Assembly: GCA_002118135.1 (NCBI GenBank)
Contig: BDIU01000219.1
Span: forward strand, 125,243 to 189,242
Direction: 5' to 3'
DNA: 64,000 nucleotides
Origin: Trebouxia sp. TZW2008
Lineage: Eukaryota; Chlorophyta; Trebouxiophyceae; Trebouxiales; Trebouxiaceae
The notes beneath the pieces were generated by a model. That model saw only the letters and a list, made by a program, of their open reading frames with translations, did not search any database and was not told the DNA's origin. A program made the translations under genes and the position numbers. Shown piece after piece: positions 1-11,374 of this stretch; the first letter of the stretch is position 1, and each line of letters opens with the position of its first letter.

Positions 1-150
1 TCTCAGTTGCAGCATCCTTCCATACCTATCAGCGCCATATATTGCCTCTTTGCAAAAATGCGCACACAAACAGCAGGATTGACTGAGTGACATCATGACC
101 CAGCGTGTTATTGATGCAGTGCATAGCATCCACAGGAGACTGGCAAGCAG

Positions 151-3100
151 TCAAAGACTGTCTTGCACTTCTGCAACAGTGGCTTCAAACCACTGCAGAC
201 CCTCACTGGTGAACATGGCAGCAGACTGCGCTACATCCACAAACAGACCATGCGTGACAACGCCATCTATGCTTTCCACTTCTTTTGCTATTGCAGCATA
301 CTTGGCATTTTCGCCATATAACTTCAATGGCCCATCTGCAGCATACAGAGGTTCTCAAACAATGATCCAATAGCTGAAAGAGCTATTGAAGGAAGTCACA
401 GTGCCAGCACATATACATGCCACAAACAGAAGACAATGCACATCATGCAATGTTGTGAAAGTTGGACTCTGTGCTTCAGACAGCTGATGACGCTGTGCGC
501 TACAGGTGCAAAAATTTGCAAGAGGCTCTCTTGAGACAGAGGCACTTACAGAATTTGACATCAAGGATGTTGTGTCCTTGTGTACTGATGTATGGGCCGG
601 ACATTGCCCTAGGGTCTGCTGGATCATATCCGCCCACACTCCTTCGCCTGCATGCAAGAGCAAAGGCATTGCATGCTTCTGCTCATCAACAATTGATTGC
701 GAGCGAGGCTGTTGCATGCACTACATAGACAGGTAGATTGCAAAACATCTAATATGGCAGAATATTGATGCACAATGTTATCATTTGTGATGTAGGATGA
801 CTTTCCAGCCTTGTGTCAAAGTGGACAAGCATACAAAACTGCTGTGGCCTTGAGATTATGCGTGCTCACAAAGCCACATGTTTTGGCTTGAAGTGGTACT
901 GCATTGCCTGACCAGGCAGCCGCATCAGGATATGCCTTGACCTTGACATCATAGACTATGGCATGCAGCAGAATCACATTGCCTCACCAGACTTCAGCAT
1001 CAGGTATGAAAATGTCATCCAGCGCCTCTCCTGTATCTTCCCAGAAGTCAGCACCCACAACTACAGGCAGAGCTCCTCGCAATCTGACTGTCGTCTGCAC
1101 AGCATGCTAGTGAAGTAAGTGTTCTGTGCAAGCATGTGTAAAGCCGACTGTCTTGTTGAATTGCAGGTCGCAGGCCTGTGCTTGTTTGCCTGTTGTCATG
1201 CAATGCGCTGCTGTCACAGCTGGTGGATTGAAGTATGCAACTTGTGACAATCTCATAGCTGACCTTGCTTTGACGCATGCAGGACATCTTTGTGCTGCTT
1301 GGTGCTTGTACAAAAGCTTTGACGCTCCTAACAGCATTGTCCACTGGCTCGATCTTGTACCTCAGACAGGTTCAAGGCATTGCAATCATGGCAGTATACA
1401 CAAAGCAAAACAGTCTGCAGCTAGAACAGAAGACAGCCTTGAGAAGACTTGCATTGTTTCTCAAAACATCTCAAAGAGAAGGCTTCGAAATTCAATGACC
1501 AGGTGCATACAGGCACAGTCAACTGTCAGCAGGCTTACATTGTCCATGCCATCCACTAGAGCGACATTGTGCTGACTTGCAGCTAACAATGCCCTCATTC
1601 GCAGCAGGTTTGGCTGCACAGGCTCTGAGATACGGCCGGCAATGAAAGGCAGCCCCTCCTCAAGCAAAACAATCTCATTCACCTCCTCAAATGCCACATC
1701 CACCTGCGATGCATGAGCCTTTTGCAGAAGGTATGTTTGACTCCAAAACAGCTTGTGTCATGCACACACAAAACTTGAGCACTGATGCATTGCTGCTGCA
1801 ATTGGAATTCATAACTTTGTTCATCTGAGCTGTTTGCCTCATACTTCCAAGCGCATTGCATGGCTTCCGCTGTCTTTCATTGCATGCGAAAGGGCTTACA
1901 AAGATGAGTGAGCCCCGACTAGGTCTCAAGCGCGGCATTTTGCAGTCAGACGTTTGGCCATCAAATGACGTTGGGATGGCGGCACAACTGAAGGCATTAT
2001 TACAAACAATGATGTACAACAAACATCATGACAGTTGCTGGCATTCAGGATGTGCTATCAAGCCTGATCCTGCATCTCACGCACAAGCGTACCACCGGTG
2101 GTTTCCAGTTTTTGGGTAGTCCATTCCTGCTTTTGGAGTGCTTGCTGCCTGCTTTCAGCGCTTGCGTTTGGCACAGACGCTGCAGCTTCAGCAACAGCAG
2201 CAGCCATTGATGCTATTGACTTTGTAACAAATTGCTGCGGCCGTATCTACATGCATTGACTTTGGCATTGCGCAATGTCTGCAGACACTCAATTGTACAG
2301 GATGTAAAAGTGTACCACAGGATGCTCAGTCAAGCTTGTGACAGTCACGCCTTGGAACGCTGCTTCACTGGCTGAAACATCTGAAGCTGGTATGCACCTC
2401 ACCCCCTACAGTCATACATACACAGGTTGTCAATGGCGGAACCCCAGCAGGCCTTCTGTCTGAGGTTTTGTCTGGGCACCGTTGCAGATCATGTATGATG
2501 ACAAGATTGTGATGAGTTGCAAGAGCTTTTCACCTGCCTTCAGCTGCCCCGAACTTGATTTCTGTGCTAAAACCTCAATGACTGCATTGACCTGCAGTGT
2601 ATACATGTACAGTGTTTTCTTGTTGAAGCGAGACTTGACATTGTGACACTCTGAATGTAGCAACAGTGAAGGTGGGAGCCAAGCACTGTATTCCGACTGC
2701 AATGGTACGTCTATACGGTGACAACTTAATCTAGCTAGTGACAAATTTGCAAGGAACAAACACAGTCATTACATCAAGAGCTCACTGTAGTGCAGTCAGC
2801 ATACATGCGTGCATAAAGGGAGGCAACATATGTACTGCAGCATGCACAGCATTTACCAGTACACCTGTGCCAAGACCAACGATATTATTGGCTTTGACAT
2901 GTTTTGCGACAAGATCTTCTGCACACCTGCAAAGCAAACCCTTTCTGAGCAAGCTCCACTGCTGGAGGAGGGGGACGCGCGATTTGGGCGTACAATTTTA
3001 GAGAGGCAGATTCGTTCTCGGCTTGGGCTCGAACAAGGGAAGCTGCTTGACGCCTGAAAACAATCAGAGCCGAGTCATGTGCGTCGAACAGCTAAAGCAT

Positions 3101-3331
3101 ATTTTGATTTGCTGCATGCATGGCTACGGGCGCGCCTTACTTAAACCGATGCTGTTGCTTCTGAATCTGGCGAAGGGCATCATTCTGGAAAGGACTGCGC
3201 TTGACACGCGTGCCGGTACTGTTTGTGCTTGCGCTTTGCCACCTCTTCGCATGACAGGTAAATTGTGTGCTCGGATTACGTAGACGCCAACAGGCTGACG
3301 CGTGGCGAGCACTTGCAGGACTAGCCTGCAT
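151..3331 (-). CDS. Ribose-5-phosphate isomerase, plant RPI4-like (multi-exon)
   Basis: Interconverts ribose-5-phosphate and ribulose-5-phosphate in the pentose phosphate and Calvin cycles. Eight exons read on the minus strand: 3331-3141, 2926-2857, 2591-2534, 1987-1900, 1703-1539, 1094-988, 647-550, 335-151. Exon 1 starts with ATG and is rich in Ala/Ser/Arg/Thr, like a plastid transit peptide. Exon 2 has the substrate loop NIVGLGTG; exon 5 VDVAFEEVNEI; exons 6-7 DDIFIPDAEVW-RR and GHNILDVKF; the last exon IDGVVTHGLF. The WxxTxExxDDxFxxDAExWRR stretch is typical of the divergent plant RPI4 branch. Splice phases agree at every junction except around exon 4: the frame entering it (VVPPSQRHLMAKR) meets a TGA, and the frame leaving it is shifted relative to exon 5. 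Either exon 4 has another border, or there is a real or sequencing frameshift. Head-to-head with the PP2C gene. Confidence 0.85.
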
Positions 3332-3750
3332 GGTCTGCGCTCAGGCGGGCAATCAGCGCGAAAGAAGTGCACGATGCAAGTCAACTGAAGCATTGCCTCT
3401 GGCTTCGGAGCCTGCCTCCAGCTGGCACATTCCTTTACAGTTCTCATACGCCGTAAGCAGCGACTGCTATGGCATGACTGTCCCCAAAGGTTGTCTTGTG
3501 AGTACGCAAGTACGCAGTAGCACAGAGCAGGCCCTACTATAGCCTGCTCAGGTCGCAAATTGTCATTTGTGTTTGCTTTGTGTCCGCTGCTGGCCAGACA
3601 ACGCTTCACTCGTCTGACTTGCTGAGGCAGAAGTGATACAGCCTGTTGACTGCCAGGCCCGGTCTGTCAGGGTATAGCGCGACTCGGTGATCGCCGGGGA
3701 CATCTCGACGCGGTGAGAGGCGGTCCTATCGGGTCTGCGGTCCTTCTGTC
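3332..3750. promoter_or_regulatory. Divergent promoter region, RPI / PP2C
   Basis: A 419-bp spacer between the ATG of the minus-strand isomerase and the ATG of the plus-strand phosphatase, so it must hold both 5' ends. It is visibly richer in CG dinucleotides than the introns on either side. No TATA-like or other named motif could be assigned. Confidence 0.5.
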
Positions 3751-6700
3751 ATGGGGTGCGCTTCGAGTGTCCCGGCCGAAGGTCGTGTCACAAACGCAGC
3801 AGATGCCAAGGAAGCCCCTGCCAAGCAGAAAGGTGACTTGGCTGAGTAGCGATTGGCTTGCGAGCATACACATGAGCCAATTCAATATCAAACACTGTCT
3901 TCGGCAGCTATCATGAGGAGTCGCTCTTCCTTGGGATCTGCAGATGAGTTGCTGGCTATACAGGTGTTCCTTTGCCTGATGACAACGACACCCCTGGCGA
4001 GATAAAGGCAGGAACAGAGACGGTCGAGGAGACCAAGACAAAAGCCAAGAGCAAGAACTCTCGTGCCAGGCGCTTGAGCTATGTTGCAAACGCTGAGGGA
4101 GTTGGTCCACAGGCATGCGCTGAACCCTTGTGCTGTGCTGCTACTGCTATCCTTGATTCTCCACAAATTGAAGTTGACATGTCCTCTGATGTGCAGCCTG
4201 CCTTGGGAGCGGATCCTGCAGCAGCACCAGCAGCAGACAAGCCAAGGGCGGCAGCTGTGAATGTTGCTGCTAGCGCTGCTGCATCACCAGCAGCAACTGA
4301 CAAGCCCAGGGCCCCTACACAAAGCTCCAACACCCGGGCTAGGAGGCTGTCCTATGTCACAAACGATGTAAGGCCAACCTTACTTGGGATGCACTTGCTT
4401 GCTGGTGGCAGAGTTTTCACTGCGCAACCTGAATTCATCTTCACTCAACCACAAAACAGAACGAGTTTGTTGATTCTTGATGAGTGCTACCTCGGCCTTG
4501 CCGCAAGATGCAAAGTACTTGTCTGTATGACTTGGATTCAACAGGCTTGCAGCATGGTGTATCTTGCAAGATCTTGCAGAATGACTCCAAGCAAATGAAG
4601 TGTTTGCGTGTAATTGCAGCCCAATGTGAAGCCTCAGCCTGAAGAGGATGGAGCTGAGAGTGTGTCTACCCCAACTGTCACTGCAACAGGAGTCAGCAAT
4701 GTTCAGGTGGGTGTTTGCTGACTTCACACTTTAAGGCCTTGCATGCCAAGCTTGTGATTGACCTGTTTGCGAGCAAAAGGCTTGCAGTCACAGCATACAG
4801 CTACTGCATCAGATCTGTCTTCAAACCATCTGTGGCGTCAGCAGCTTTGACAATGACGAGCTTGCACTGAGAAGTATTAAAAGTCTGAACAGCTGACCAC
4901 CTACTAACAGCCTACGTTCTTTTTCAACATCTTGGCAGTAGCTTGCCAGGCCTGCTCATCACCAGAAAATACAACCTGCAACAGCAACAACTCTCATAAC
5001 ATCACATAGATTGCTTGCTTGCACAAGCTCATCTACACATGTTGTCAGAACACATGTTGTCAAACCACTGCAGCATGTGGTCTGTACACAATGAAGCATT
5101 CCTGTCAAGCAATTGCTGAGCTTTGGTACTGATGTTCTCACTTGTCATCCAGATGTTGCACAAATGTCACAGTGTACTTATGGTCAATTCTCAACTGGCA
5201 AATGTGTGTGGACAAAGCTGTTTTGCTGTGCAGAGTGTGACAGGTACGTATTTGCCACATTCCATAAACAATGACTCAACATATGCTGTGATACAGAGCG
5301 CAACAAAAACTTATGCACCACGGACTGGAGGTGTATGACAGTGTGTCCAATGTCAGCACAGCAAATGTGTGTGAACAAATCTGTGTTGCTATGCAGAGCG
5401 CCACAGGTGTTGTTTCAAACACTGCAGACATCTCACAGGGTCTTCATTTGTGTCCAGTCAACACATGTGTGTCACTGACCTTATGTTATTGTGCAGAGTG
5501 CAACAGGCGTGTCATGCACAATGGCATGCATGTCAAGGGCAGGCAGGGAGCCTGGCTTCAAGAAGCAGAACCAGGACAACTGCTTTGCCTTTGAGAAGTA
5601 CATCACCAACGAGCAGTCACTCTTTGGTGCTTTCGATGGTCACGGTCCCAATGGTATGCGACAAACCTACCTTCCATTGTGTGACAATATTATGCTTGCA
5701 CCTTGTAGTCCCCTAATGAGGGTGAAGTCTTGTGCATGGCAGCGATAAGAATCTGTCCATTGCAAGCTGTATGAACAAGCTGTGGTGGAAGCCTTCAAAG
5801 GCATGGTCCAAGGCAGACACCCATCTTGCTGACAAAGATGCAACAGACACCCATCTTGCTGGCGGTGTACATCTGGGCAGCGTTGCTTTGCAGCTTATTC
5901 TTGCTAGGGCCATGTGAGGAGGCTGTCTACAGGCCTGGCAAAGGATGTAGCAGCGCTTTGGCAGCATTCAGCAGTTGGCACAAACGACTGCAATGTAAAC
6001 ATGCAGCCTTGATGCGCCATGTAGTGGGCAGTGATGATGCTGTAGACACATCTGGCCTGTTTCAATACTTCGCATTACATCTCTGATCATGCTTGGCATT
6101 GAACTTTGATTGAGAAAGCATGCTCTATATACTGTCTGTGCTGTGCTGACTTGCTGATTGTGCTGCAGGGCACCTGGTGTCCGGGTATGTGAAGCAGCAC
6201 CTGCCCATCATGCTGGTCAACCACCTCAGCATGGAGAATGACGCCTCCAAGGCCCTCACCAAAGGTACAAACCTCACATCCACACCTGCTGCCATCCTGA
6301 GCAGTGTTTTTGCTGCATGTTGATGGACATTGAATGCTGTTTGACATCGCCCTATGGTCTTTCCTGCATTGCCTATCCTACTTCATTCAACTATGGGCTT
6401 CAGTTTCTGCCTGTTGTGATGATGCCCACAAAGTTGAGAGTGAACTGCTCTGTGGTGCAGCTTTGATGGGAGCTACACACAAATGCGTCTGCTTCATGCC
6501 TGCTATATTGCCTGAGTCCTAATTGGTCAATTTCAAAGCAGCTTTTTGGATACAAGCTTGCTTGGTGCAAGTTTGTACTGATGTCTGCTGCAATTCTTGC
6601 ATGGCAACTTTGTTCAAGCTGCACCTGGCAGACACAACTAGACAGAGCTACCGCATCAGAGGAAAAGGAACTGGTCAATGCGACAACTGCAGAGGCTTCT

Positions 6701-9024
6701 ATGCTACAGTATGCGCTTGTAGCGTAATTGGCAGCATGTAATTTGACAAAGCAGTCACATGCTAGCAGGGAGGGAAATTGCTTGGTGCCCTGAGAAGCCT
6801 TCAACTTATGCATACATGGCCGCTGCAGGTTTCTTGGAATAGGACAAGGCACTTGGCAGTAGCCGCAATGAGTGCATTGGCACTTTCACAAACTTGCAGC
6901 TCATCTGTACGTGGGTGCTGTTGAAAGCTTGTAGCTCATGTATGCATGGTTGCTGCAGGTTTCCTGGAAGTGGACAAGGCACTTGGGAGCAGCCGCATCG
7001 ACTGTGAGTTCAGCGGCAGCACCAGTGTGGTGTCTTTCTTGAAGGGCAAGACCCTCACCACAGCCTGGGTGGGTGACTCCAGGGGTGTGTTGGGGCGCAG
7101 CAAGAAGGGCGGGGGCTACGAGGCAGTGCCCCTGACTAAGGACCATAAGCCAACTGCCCCTGAGGAGAAGGCTAGGATTGTTGCCACCAATGGACGTGTT
7201 GAGAGGTGAAGACAGAGCATCAGTTGCCTCATGCATATACTTATGCATGTACACAGCATGCCATGTAAGCAACTTGACAGGCAGCATCTAAAGCGCTCTC
7301 CTTGTGCCCAGCTGAATTCAAGTTTAGTTACATTCATGTACCAGACGGTGACATTAGCTGCTGAATCCAGAGCAAGGCTGAATGTCTCTGTTGGGTAAGC
7401 TCATGCAGATGATCAAGACTGAGTTGACATGTGATGACATGCAGGCTGGTGGACGAGATGGGTCAGCCCATTGGGCCCTTCCGGGTGTGGCTGCAGTACG
7501 CCTGGATCCCCGGTCTTGCCATGAGCCGAGCCCTGGGAGATGCCGTTGCTCACTCGTGAGTCATCTTGTCCTGCTTGATGTGTTGCATATTGCTTGCTTT
7601 ATGGGCTACAGTTACGTCGCCCTGCAGATTTGTCAAAGTCGAATCTTGACTTTCACATCCATGCTATGTGCATATTGTGGTGCAGCTGCGCTCAGATGGA
7701 TGTGTGTAAATTTTTAGTGTTGGGCAATAGTGCAAAGCAAGTGTGAGTTGAGTAGCATGCAGAAAGTAGTCAAACCCTCTTTAGATATCCAGCATCACTG
7801 TCAGGTCAGCAGCTGATAGTTTTTCAATTGCAGCTGCTGGGGCGGGCTTGCCTGTGCATTTGTGTACATATGACTCAGCTGCTGACCAGGCTTTTGTGCA
7901 GTTCATGAGCACTCCAGTGATGTAAGCGGTTCTCAACCTGGCACGTCAGTGAGTTGCAAAACACATCATTAGATTTTGCCATGTTGCATACGACTTGCTT
8001 TCCTTAGCTTTATGCCAAGGTTATAGGCCAGCTTGGAAGTTCTGGTCTGCTCTGCTGGTTCAGCCATGACACCATCCGTCATACAGGCTAGATCAGGCAA
8101 CTATTGCACCACAGATGACAGCCTTATAGAGCAATGCAAGCACACAGTCATGGGTTGATAACCTAGGGCAGGCGCTCGTTGACACTTAGCGCAAAGCGCT
8201 GTTGTTACAGTGTCTTTGTACGCCTGTTACACACACAACCTAGGTTACATCATGAAGCAATGTTTTGCAATGTGCAGGGTGGGAGTGACATCTGAGCCAG
8301 AGTGCACAGTGAAGGAGCTGACTCCTGTGGACAAGTTTATGATTCTAGCCAGTGATGGTGTCTGGGAGTTCATTGAGAGTCAAGACGCAGTTGACATTGT
8401 TGGCAACTGTGAAACTGTTGAAGAGGGGTGCAGACAGGTGCAACAACCATCTCAATTTCAACTTGCTGAGTGATCTCATGTTTGTCTATGATGCACTTGA
8501 TGATGTGTAAGTTCTATGCATGCTTGGTAGCATGGGAGTTTATTGAGAGTCAAGATGCAGTTGCCATCGTGGGCGACTGCGAAACTGTTGCAGGCAGGTG
8601 CAGCAACTATGTCAATGCCAGTCATAGCCAGACTTGCTGTGTGCCTTGTCAATTGTTCATGATGCACTTTATCATATGTAAGTTCTCTGCGTGCTTGGAT
8701 CTATTTACCAGCTGTTTAAGTTTATACAAGTTCTCAACCCTTTTTTTCCAGCAGGTTCTTGGCACACAAGAGGTGTTTGCACACGGCACACATGTTGTGA
8801 GAGCATTGATGAAGACTTTTAACATCGGTGCGCAAGTCAAGCTATCAAGTAGACAAATGTCTGACTTGCGCAAGTCAAGCTATCAAGTAGACAAATGTCT
8901 GACTGTGAGCTGTGTGCGTGTGCAGTTGGTGGATGAGGCATACCAAAGATGGTTGGTGGAGGAGGAAGGAGTGGTTGATGACATCACTGCAGTTGTTGTC
9001 AAGTTCATTCATGCAGAGGCCTAA
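3751..9024 (+). CDS. PP2C-family protein serine/threonine phosphatase (9 exons)
   Basis: Metal-dependent phosphatase that dephosphorylates Ser/Thr on target proteins. Exons: 3751-3832, 3964-4367, 4620-4706, 5497-5653, 6169-6264, 6959-7205, 7445-7555, 8278-8437, 8926-9024 (about 480 aa). All junction phases agree. The N-terminus is MGCASS: Gly2 and Cys3 predict N-myristoylation and palmitoylation, so probably membrane anchored. Exon 2 encodes a low-complexity Ala/Pro linker containing RARRLSYV twice. The catalytic core follows plant PP2Cs: SRAG-EPG, NQDNCF, metal-binding FGAFDGHGPNG, WVGDSRG, PGLAMSRALGD, ASDGVWEF and C-terminal VDDITAVVV, with the Asp residues intact. Exons 4, 6 and 8 have decayed partial copies in the preceding or following introns. 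Convergent with gene A. Confidence 0.95.
5225..5425 (+). repeat. Repeated copies of the PP2C exon-4 acceptor
   Basis: The start of exon 4 (acceptor plus AGTGCAACAGG at 5491) is echoed by GTGCAGAGTGTGACAGG near 5229, ACAGAGCGCAACA near 5294 and ATGCAGAGCGCCACAGG near 5391, each after a related GCAAATGTGTGTG or similar leader. The copies stop soon after the junction and are out of frame or interrupted, so they are probably not used. Confidence 0.7.
6826..6885 (+). repeat. Decayed copy of the start of PP2C exon 6
   Basis: GCTGCAGGTTTCTTGGAA followed by TAGGACAAGGCACTTGG and AGTAGCCGCAATGAGTG closely matches the exon-6 start at 6953-7010. The copy has an in-frame TAG after GFLE and sits about 130 bp upstream of the real exon. 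Confidence 0.8.
8529..8608 (+). repeat. Partial copy of PP2C exon 8
   Basis: Encodes WEFIESQDAVAIVGDCETV, against WEFIESQDAVDIVGNCETV in exon 8 at 8368-8424. It ends in GCAGGCAGGTGCAGCAAC, like the exon-8 donor. It lies in intron 8. Splicing of exon 8 directly to exon 9 restores the usual family sequence, so the copy is probably skipped. Confidence 0.85.
8830..8904 (+). repeat. 38-bp tandem duplication in the last PP2C intron
   Basis: Two almost perfect copies of a 38-bp unit (starting GCGCAAGTCAAGC, ending ATGTCTGACTT) lie at 8830-8867 and 8868-8904, 21 bp before the final exon. The near identity suggests a recent duplication. Confidence 0.9.
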
Positions 9025-9951
9025 GCTTGACAGGCAGAAAGAGTCTGAATGAACAACTCTGACCGCAAGATTGTTCTTGCTTGCATGCTTTGTCAGTCAG
9101 GCTGCAGCATGCACTGTTTGCCAGTGTTTGATCTACTGTTCGCTGTTTTGCTGGGAGTCTCGTATCAAAGGTAGCCCAAATTCCAGTCAAGTATTGACAT
9201 GCATTGCCTGACAGTGTCAACGGAAGCCTTACCACCATCGCAAACATGCGAGGGGCTGAAATGCATTGAGTATGCCCTAGCCTGCACCTGTAACAACTTT
9301 TGTTTTGGCATAATTGTTGCTTTCATGCGTGCCATCAAGTCTCACCGCTTGTTTCTGCTCTTACACACCGTTGTTGTTTGCCATGCCAGCATGGGCTTAC
9401 AGCGCTAGCTTTTTATATGCTGTGTATACATATGCATATACATATGCAGCAGCACAACAACAGCAGCATTGTCTCACATTGAATGGTGCGGGAAGCCCAC
9501 ATAAGAAACGAGGAGATGCGCTAGCCACGTTAGCAATAAGTCTCATACTCTCAATCTTGCTGAGGCATTGCACATCACTTGCTGTGAGTGGCATCTCAGA
9601 GACGTGAAGGCTGCATGCACAGTGCTGTGGGTAGCACACACTACATGGTCATCTGTTCATTGACATGGCATGCCTGTTTAGTCCATTATGATAAGGGGCA
9701 CCATGAGGCTATAATAGCCATGACGGCAGTAAATATGCTCTGGCAAATGCGTTTTGTTTACTTTGCACCATGATTTACTGATGTGCTGTCTTGTTAATTT
9801 AAGCATGATGCCCTGCTGCACGGGTCAGAAGTTCTTTGCACCCACTATGCGCAGAAGCAGAATCAAAGACTGCGCTAAATCATATACATGCATGCTGACT
9901 AGACGCAGCCCTCACTTGGCCCCAAGTCTCTTACACTTTGTACATTAGCAC
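9025..9951. other. Convergent 3' region, PP2C / gene A
   Basis: No convincing coding exon. It holds the 3' UTRs and terminators of the two converging genes. A short A/T-rich CATATGCATATACATATG stretch lies at 9429-9446, and a TGTAA, the usual chlorophyte polyadenylation signal, occurs at about 9289. Neither is proven to function. Confidence 0.4.
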
Positions 9952-11336
9952 TTATGCCAATTGCAAAGTTGAGCGCGGGTCAGGGCATGTGCCATGCTGA
10001 TCCTCATATACGTTGCTTCCTATCCCATCAAACTTCTGCAGGGGCTTGCCTAGAGATGAGTTTAAGCTCTGAAGAACTTCAATCAGCTGCTTTGTCTCAT
10101 GGGCAATCAGACTCTTGGCCTGTTGTGCATGCGTGATATGAGCACCAAACTCCACAGGAACCGCCACCACATAGCCATCCCAATGCAAGATCAGCAGACT
10201 GCGCCGCAGACCAGGGGCACTAGTGTCTCCAGCCAATCTGCTTGTCTGACCTGCACACTCCAAATAGCGTTTAAAGCCAATTTGGTAGTGATAAGGGTCT
10301 GATAATGTGACTGCTAGGCGACATCTAATGCAATTTGTAAGCGTGTCAAGCGCTATATATAGTGCGCACTTATGTTAGGTCTGCAGACCATGTTGAAATT
10401 TGTTGGGTTGCCATCATGCACACATACATCTAATCCAGTTGAGGACAGCAGCCATCAGTACGCCACGAATGGACTCGCTTCAGGCTAGCCTAAATGAAAG
10501 GCAGCAACAGGTCCAAAGCAGTGCCCTGCACCAGTCCGTTCAAGACCACTTGGTGTACCTTGTGCAGCGTCATCAACCAGACTGAGCTGTACCATTCTTG
10601 GAGTGTACTCTGCAAATGTAGGAATGGCAGCTGCCTGCTGTATAGGGGCAGCAGGTGAAGAGTCTATGTGTAGCTCAAGCGGCACAGCCATGCTACGTAG
10701 CATGGGAATGAGGTCGTGTACATATGTGTCTGATCCTGAGCTTGGCCTGGTCATCTTCTGTGCAGCTTTGGCAATCATCTGCAGTTGCAGCAATACACGA
10801 GACTTCCTCTGTGACCGTCACACAAGGAGTTGCAGCATGGGGGTCTGTGATGCTGCGTAGCATGGGAACGAGGTTATGTACACATGTGTCTGATCCTGAG
10901 CTTGGCCCGGTGAGTCGCTGTGTAGCTTTGGCAACCATCTACAATTGCAATGCTTGATGAGAGCGTTTCATTATCATCATTGCAAGGGCTGTGCTTGCTG
11001 ACGCCAGCATTACAATTTGAGTAGTGAGGGGAGAAAGCAGGCATTGCATCTGTGTATGGAATGCACCTCACAGGCTGCTGACAAGTGCAGGAAGCGATTG
11101 CTTTACAGTGCTTCCAAATAATTCAGACAGTGGTGGCAACTTGATCTTGTTTGCTGGACCATACACTGTGCAGTGTGGGGAAGCTGACAAAGTCTTGTGC
11201 GCACTGCTGTACGAACGCTTTCCAGATAGCCTTGAAGCAATAATGCAGCCCAGCAAAAGGCATCTGCAGGCAACAAATTGGTTGTGGTTGGCGGAGGTGA
11301 TGGCTTGTCACAGTATTGTCTTGTAACAGCTACATG

Positions 11337-11374
<38 letters not shown>

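Noticed and set aside
6806..8608. PP2C exon copies as functional alternative exons
   Set aside because: The exon-6 copy has an in-frame stop and the exon-8 copy is not needed to complete the catalytic domain; kept as repeats.
8830..8904. Short direct repeats that might suggest a CRISPR array
   Set aside because: Two abutting 38-bp copies without spacers in a eukaryotic intron; a simple tandem duplication.
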